From: Intrasporangium calvum DSM 43043
GTDB taxonomy: Bacteria > Actinomycetota > Actinomycetes > Actinomycetales > Dermatophilaceae
Reading direction: 5' to 3'
Assembly (NCBI RefSeq): GCF_000184685.1
Contig: NC_014830.1
Location: forward strand, 3,960,383-4,024,382
Length of the DNA: 64,000 nucleotides
Of the stretch, positions 60,705 to 64,000 are shown piece by piece; within the stretch, counting starts at the first letter, position 1, and the number at the start of each line of letters is the position of its first letter. The translations under genes were made by a program, and so were the position numbers. Below the pieces are notes generated by a model. The model made no database searches. It had not been told where the DNA came from and worked only from the letters and a program-made list of their open reading frames with translations.

Positions 60705-61391
60705 TCAGTTCGGCAGAATGACGACGTGCCGGTTGGGGTCGACGCCCTCCGACTCGGAGACCAGTCCGGCCGCGGCGACGACGTCGTGCACGACCTTCCG
60801 CTCGAACGCTGACATCGGCTCGAGAGACTGCTTCTCCCCGGAGGCCCGAACTGCATCAATGGCCGACGTGGCCAGCCCGACCAAGGTCGCCCGCCGCTCA
60901 GCCCGGTAGCCGGCGACGTCGAGCATGAGTCGGCTCCGCTCCCCAGTCTCCGCTTGCACCGCGAGCCGCGCCAACTCCTGCAGGGCCTCGAGCACCCGGC
61001 CGTCCGGACCGACGAGACGGCGTGGCACGCGCCCCTCGTCCGAGTCGACGATCGCGACGGCGGCCCGATCCCCATCGACGTCGACGTCGAGGTCGCCGTC
61101 GAGGTCGGCAATGTCGAGCAGTGTCTCCAGGAAGTCTGCGGCAACCTCCCCCTCGCGTTCCAACTGCCTCACCCGCGAGGACTTGCCACGGGCTGCGTCC
61201 TCGGTGTTCTGGGGCTCGTCGGCGTCGGCAGCCGGCCCACCTTCGGCAGCCGCGTCGACGGGAGTCTCCGAGTCCTGGGCCTGGGACTCCTGCGCCTCAG
61301 TGGGCGCTTCATCGGGTGCGGCAACGGGTGCGGCAACGGGTGTGGCAACGGCGACGGTCTCCACGTCGCTCTGGGGGGTCGTGTCACTCAT
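60705..61391 (-). CDS. jag: Jag (KhpB-like) RNA-binding protein
   Basis: A 228-residue protein with KH and R3H domains. An acidic Ala/Glu-rich N-terminus (residues 1-65) precedes FLETLLDIADLDGDLDVDVDGDRAAVAIV, the KH motif RLVGPDGRVLEALQELARLA (GxxG as GPDG) and the R3H region SAFERKVVHDVVAAAG. It binds small RNAs with KhpA-type partners and influences cell division. ATG 61391 follows AAGGAG by eight bases. Between yidC and rsmG as in most Gram-positive bacteria. Confidence 0.95.
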   Translation of the reverse strand: MSDTTPQSDVETVAVATPVAAPVAAPDEAPTEAQESQAQDSETPVDAAAEGGPAADADEPQNTEDAARGKSSRVRQLEREGEVAADFLETLLDIADLDGDLDVDVDGDRAAVAIVDSDEGRVPRRLVGPDGRVLEALQELARLAVQAETGERSRLMLDVAGYRAERRATLVGLATSAIDAVRASGEKQSLEPMSAFERKVVHDVVAAAGLVSESEGVDPNRHVVILPN

Positions 61392-61430
61392 GGGGGAGTT
61401 GCTCCTTTTGTTCACAAAGTTCCCACAACC

Positions 61431-61439
61431 TGTGGACAG
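61431..61439 (-). promoter_or_regulatory. Single DnaA-box-like site upstream of jag
   Basis: TGTGGACAG, one base off TTGTCCACA on the other strand, 40 bases before the jag start in the yidC-jag gap. Confidence 0.5.
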
Positions 61440-61535
61440 CTGCAGGCCCCGGTTGCGTCTTGCACGATTGAGCGGCCGCCCTCGGTGGTTCCAGCGCGTC
61501 GCGCGCGGATCCTCTGGCAGCCTCATGTGGGAGTC

Positions 61536-62657
61536 CTAGCCGCGCTCCTGCGCGGACGAGGGCTTCTTCGTCTTGGGCTTCTTCTTCCTGCCTGGTTGCG
61601 GGCCGTTGGTGCCCGGTTGCTTGTCGCCCTGAGCGGGCTTGGAGCCGGTCTCGGGGGGTGTGCCCACCGTGGGGCCCGCCTTCGGAGCTCCGCCGCCCTT
61701 GGCGCGCTTCTTGCTCTTGGGCTGCTGGCGCTGCCCGGACTTCAGGGCCTCAGCCTCCTCGGCCAGCTGGGCCTCGAGACCGGGCACGGTCACGTGCTTC
61801 GTGGCCCGCCCTTTGCGGCGGTCCCGCTCCTCCATCGCCTGGTACGCGAGGGAGCCGGGCGCCGGCATGTTCCGAATGACGTAGAACTGCTGACCCATCG
61901 TCCAGAGGTTCGTGGTGGTCCAGTAGATGAGGACACCGACCGGGAAGTTGACGCCGGAGATCGCAAAGAAGATCGGCATCAGGTAGAGAAGGACCTTCTG
62001 CTGCTTCGCGAAGGGGTTGTCCAACGCGGACGCGGGCATGTTCTTGCGCATCAACTGGTGCTGGGTCGTGAAGGTCGTCACGGACATCGCGGCGATGAGC
62101 ACGGCCGCGAGGATCTTCGTGCTCGTCCCCGGCGAGGTGAGGAAGGCATCGGAAAGACGTGACCCGAAGATCCGGGAGTCCTCGATGGACAGCGCGACCG
62201 CCTTGGTGATCGGCCCGACCGGGCTACCGCCACCCTTGATGTTGCCCTCGGCGATCGACTTCAGGTTGTTGAGCAGTTGGAAGAGCGCGAAGAAGAACGG
62301 CGACTGGAGGAGGATCGGCAGACACGAGCTGAACGGGTTGGTGCCCGTCCGCCGGTAGAGATCCATGATCTCCGCCTGCTGAGCCTTCTGGCTCTCGGGG
62401 TCGCGCTTGCCCTTGTACTTCTTCTGGATCTTCTGCATCTCGGGCTGGATCAGCTGCATCTTCCGAGATGAGTGGATCTGTCGCACGAAGAGCGGGATGA
62501 GCAGAACCCGGACGACGACGGTCAGCCCGACGATGGACAGGGCCCAGGCCCAGCCCGTCGGCAGGCCGATGAGGTCGAAAAGCCAGTGCCAGGCGTACAT
62601 CACCCACGCCTCACCCAGCTTGATCGGGTAAAGGATGGTGTTGAAGAATTCGATCAA
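61536..62657 (-). CDS. yidC: Membrane protein insertase YidC
   Basis: A 373-residue Oxa1/YidC insertase that places proteins in the cytoplasmic membrane alone or with SecYEG. About five hydrophobic segments; the family blocks are WALSIVGLTVVVRVLLIPLFVRQ with the groove arginine, the coiled cytoplasmic hairpin QLIQPEMQKIQKKYKGK, and LPILLQSPFFFALFQLL. The C-terminus (about 90 residues) is Lys/Gly/Pro-rich, able to contact ribosomes. It follows yidD by 57 bases. Confidence 0.96.
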   Translation of the reverse strand: MIEFFNTILYPIKLGEAWVMYAWHWLFDLIGLPTGWAWALSIVGLTVVVRVLLIPLFVRQIHSSRKMQLIQPEMQKIQKKYKGKRDPESQKAQQAEIMDLYRRTGTNPFSSCLPILLQSPFFFALFQLLNNLKSIAEGNIKGGGSPVGPITKAVALSIEDSRIFGSRLSDAFLTSPGTSTKILAAVLIAAMSVTTFTTQHQLMRKNMPASALDNPFAKQQKVLLYLMPIFFAISGVNFPVGVLIYWTTTNLWTMGQQFYVIRNMPAPGSLAYQAMEERDRRKGRATKHVTVPGLEAQLAEEAEALKSGQRQQPKSKKRAKGGGAPKAGPTVGTPPETGSKPAQGDKQPGTNGPQPGRKKKPKTKKPSSAQERG

Positions 62658-62714
62658 CGGAGGTCCTCTGTCGTCGGGCGGCGGATCGCGCGGCCGCTCA
62701 GCACTGTCGGCTCA

Positions 62715-63137
62715 TCATGCCGGATGGTCAGGTCGGGATGTCCGGCGAGGGGCCGCGGCCGGACGGTTCGGGGCGGGTTCACCAGCAGTCCCGGAGTCCG
62801 GCGCGGTGACGGGATCCGCGTCGGTGTCGACAGGGGGCCGGTAGTCCTCCGGTCGCCACACGTTCCGTTCGGCCCACGTGTGCGGCACGGGATCGACGCC
62901 GCCCGGTGTCCAGGGGTGGCACCGCCCGAGCCGTCGGATCGCGAGCCAGCCGCCCTTGATCGGGCCGAACCGCTCGAGGGACTCGACCGCGTAGGCCGAG
63001 CAGGTGGGGTGGAAGCGGCAGGTCGCGGGCCGCAGCGGGGAGACGAACCGCTGGTACAGCCGAACGGCCCAGACGAACGGCAGCGCCAGCGAGCGGCTCG
63101 ACAGACTAGCGGTACCCGACCCCTCACCAGTGGTCAC
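62715..63137 (-). CDS. yidD: Membrane protein insertion efficiency factor YidD
   Basis: A 140-residue protein with the YidD core [34 protein letters not shown] and [23 protein letters not shown], with its three conserved cysteines, plus a Pro-rich tail of about 50 residues not found in short forms. It helps YidC-dependent insertion. GTG 63137 overlaps the rnpA stop (GTGA). Confidence 0.94.
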   Translation of the reverse strand: MTTGEGSGTASLSSRSLALPFVWAVRLYQRFVSPLRPATCRFHPTCSAYAVESLERFGPIKGGWLAIRRLGRCHPWTPGGVDPVPHTWAERNVWRPEDYRPPVDTDADPVTAPDSGTAGEPAPNRPAAAPRRTSRPDHPA

Positions 63138-63502
63138 GAGGACGCCTTGGAAACTGAGCGGCATACGCGATCCAATTGCAGGGCAATGGAATCCGCGAGC
63201 TCTTGGTACGACGCCAGAGCTGCTGAGGGGTTCGCCCGGACCACGACGTCAACCCCGAGGGGGATGCCGCTGAGCTGGGTCGCCACGGCGGCGCGCAGTC
63301 GCCGTTTGGTCAGGTTGCGGGTCACCGCGTTGCCGACCGCCTTGGACACAACAAAACCGACGCGCGGCGGAAGCTCCGCCCTCGCATCGGTTCGGTTGGC
63401 ATGCACGACGATGAGTCGCCCGCCCGCTCTGCTTGCACCAGACCCGCGTACTGCCGCCGTGAAGTCCGCCCGCTCTCGCAGGCGATGACGTGCCGGCAGC
63501 AC
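63134..63502 (-). CDS. rnpA: Ribonuclease P protein component
   Basis: A 122-residue protein subunit of RNase P, which trims the 5' ends of tRNA precursors. [20 protein letters not shown] opens the protein, and the RNA-binding signature is [27 protein letters not shown]; the usual RNR is RNL here. The dispersed motif (63262-63276) is translated as LSGIPLG. GTG 63502, directly after rpmH by eight bases. Confidence 0.95.
   Translation of the reverse strand: MLPARHRLRERADFTAAVRGSGASRAGGRLIVVHANRTDARAELPPRVGFVVSKAVGNAVTRNLTKRRLRAAVATQLSGIPLGVDVVVRANPSAALASYQELADSIALQLDRVCRSVSKASS
63262..63276 (+). repeat. Dispersed motif inside rnpA
   Basis: GGATGCCGCTGAGCT, antisense to rnpA, encoding QLSGIP. 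A decayed copy (CTGAGCGGCATAC, 63154-63166) lies near the 3' end of the same gene. Confidence 0.8.
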
Positions 63503-63510
63503 GCCGGCCC

Positions 63511-63648
63511 TCAGGCAGAGAGCTCGGCGCGGCCCTTGCGACGACGTGCAGCCAGGATGGCACGCCCGGCGCGCGTGCGCATCCGCAGGCGGAAGCCGTG
63601 GGTCTTGGCGCGGCGACGGTTGTTCGGCTGGAAGGTGCGCTTGCTCAC
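63511..63648 (-). CDS. rpmH: 50S ribosomal protein L34
   Basis: A 45-residue, highly basic protein, [44 protein letters not shown], the invariant L34 sequence. GTG 63648 is the start. First gene of the rpmH-rnpA-yidD-yidC-jag-rsmG-parA-parB series, which runs away from the origin. Confidence 0.97.
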   Translation of the reverse strand: MSKRTFQPNNRRRAKTHGFRLRMRTRAGRAILAARRRKGRAELSA

Positions 63649-64000
63649 GAGGTTCTCCGTTGCTTGCGGGCGGGAACGGCACGGGCCGATCCGCCCGAGT
63701 CCAATCGAGTGGTTCAACTGCGGATGCAGCTAGGCGGCGACCGCAATCGGCAAGCCCATGGAGCAACCACCGAGCCAAAGGGGATCGGGGGCCGTGCCAC
63801 GGGCATGCGAAGGAGGTCGCGGACACGCTCGGTCAACGATACGGGAGCGTGGGAAGGGGGGTCAAACCAGCGGCCCGCTTCCCCCTCGTCACCACAACCT
63901 TCCCATCGTCGGGGCGGTTCAGACGAATGCAACTCGACACGCCGAGGAATCTCGCCTTTTCATGCGGTGAGGTTGTCAGTGGCATCCCGAGTTGTTAGGT
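63649..64000. other. Left part of the rpmH-dnaA intergenic region
   Basis: There is no gene. Apart from the rpmH promoter I see no DnaA box (TTGTCCACA) or AT-rich stretch in these 352 bases, so oriC proper must lie farther right. By universal actinobacterial order the next gene should be dnaA, transcribed to the right. Confidence 0.6.
63836..63865 (-). promoter_or_regulatory. Probable rpmH operon promoter
   Basis: On the minus strand TTGACC (63865-63860), an 18-base spacer and TATCGT (63841-63836). It would give a leader of about 180 bases before rpmH. Confidence 0.55.

Noticed and set aside
63649..64000. oriC
   Set aside because: No DnaA boxes or AT-rich unwinding region in these bases; the origin is expected farther right, around dnaA.

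Overview
The window is high-GC DNA from the origin-proximal part of an actinobacterial chromosome. The 41-64 kb gene order is the conserved actinobacterial block: CCA-adding enzyme, Nudix, DUF6049, MurJ-type pseudokinase, sigM, anti-sigma, trxB, trxA, cwlM, GNAT, parB, parA, rsmG, jag, yidC, yidD, rnpA, rpmH. Frequent GTG starts, mycobacterial/streptomycete-type inositol phosphate synthase, SigE-family and ECF sigma factors and glycine riboswitches agree with this. A micrococcalean such as an Intrasporangiaceae member is my guess; the genus is not proven here. dnaA and oriC should lie just beyond the right edge.

Layout. 1-5 kb: gcvP (cut by the left edge) and a glycine/alanine/serine-type permease diverge, each behind its own tandem glycine riboswitch. 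5-11 kb: a MerR-controlled ABC exporter, a DinB-GNAT fusion, an APH-type phosphotransferase and a class I/MocR-like aminotransferase. 11-17.9 kb: dnaB with a class 3 mini-intein in its P-loop, a cluster of DnaA-box-like sites upstream of it, DUF2277, a membrane metallophosphoesterase, a secreted M43 metalloprotease, an internally deleted AlkD and a MATE exporter. 18-24 kb: a complete cebEFG-bglC-cebR-like cello-oligosaccharide operon with promoter and palindromic operator. 24-30 kb: rplI-rpsR-ssb-rpsF, a membrane glycosyltransferase and a bifunctional PBP. 30-34 kb: SigE-family sigma factor with a membrane partner, then PadR regulator plus ino1. 34-39 kb: a cytoplasmic subtilisin-like protease, a TPR-CHAT (caspase-like) protein, a 161-residue partner and an ECF sigma factor, which is the best candidate here for an uncharacterised system. 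39-41 kb: DUF4190-type membrane protein, PP2C phosphatase and a coupled 56-codon ORF. 41-64 kb: the conserved origin block, interrupted at 52.6-56.4 kb by accessory genes including two broken ones.

Two features cut across the map. Five parS sites (core GTTTCACGTGAAAC) lie between 56.1 and 60.7 kb, in and around parA/parB. A dispersed motif, GTATGCCGCTGRGCT, occurs 18 times with the exact 11-base core ATGCCGCTGRG, on both strands, mostly between genes and three times as inverted pairs; its arrangement resembles the DNA uptake sequences of Neisseria. The MurJ flippase domain expected between DUF6049 and sigM is missing: only the pseudokinase/extracellular half remains at that locus.
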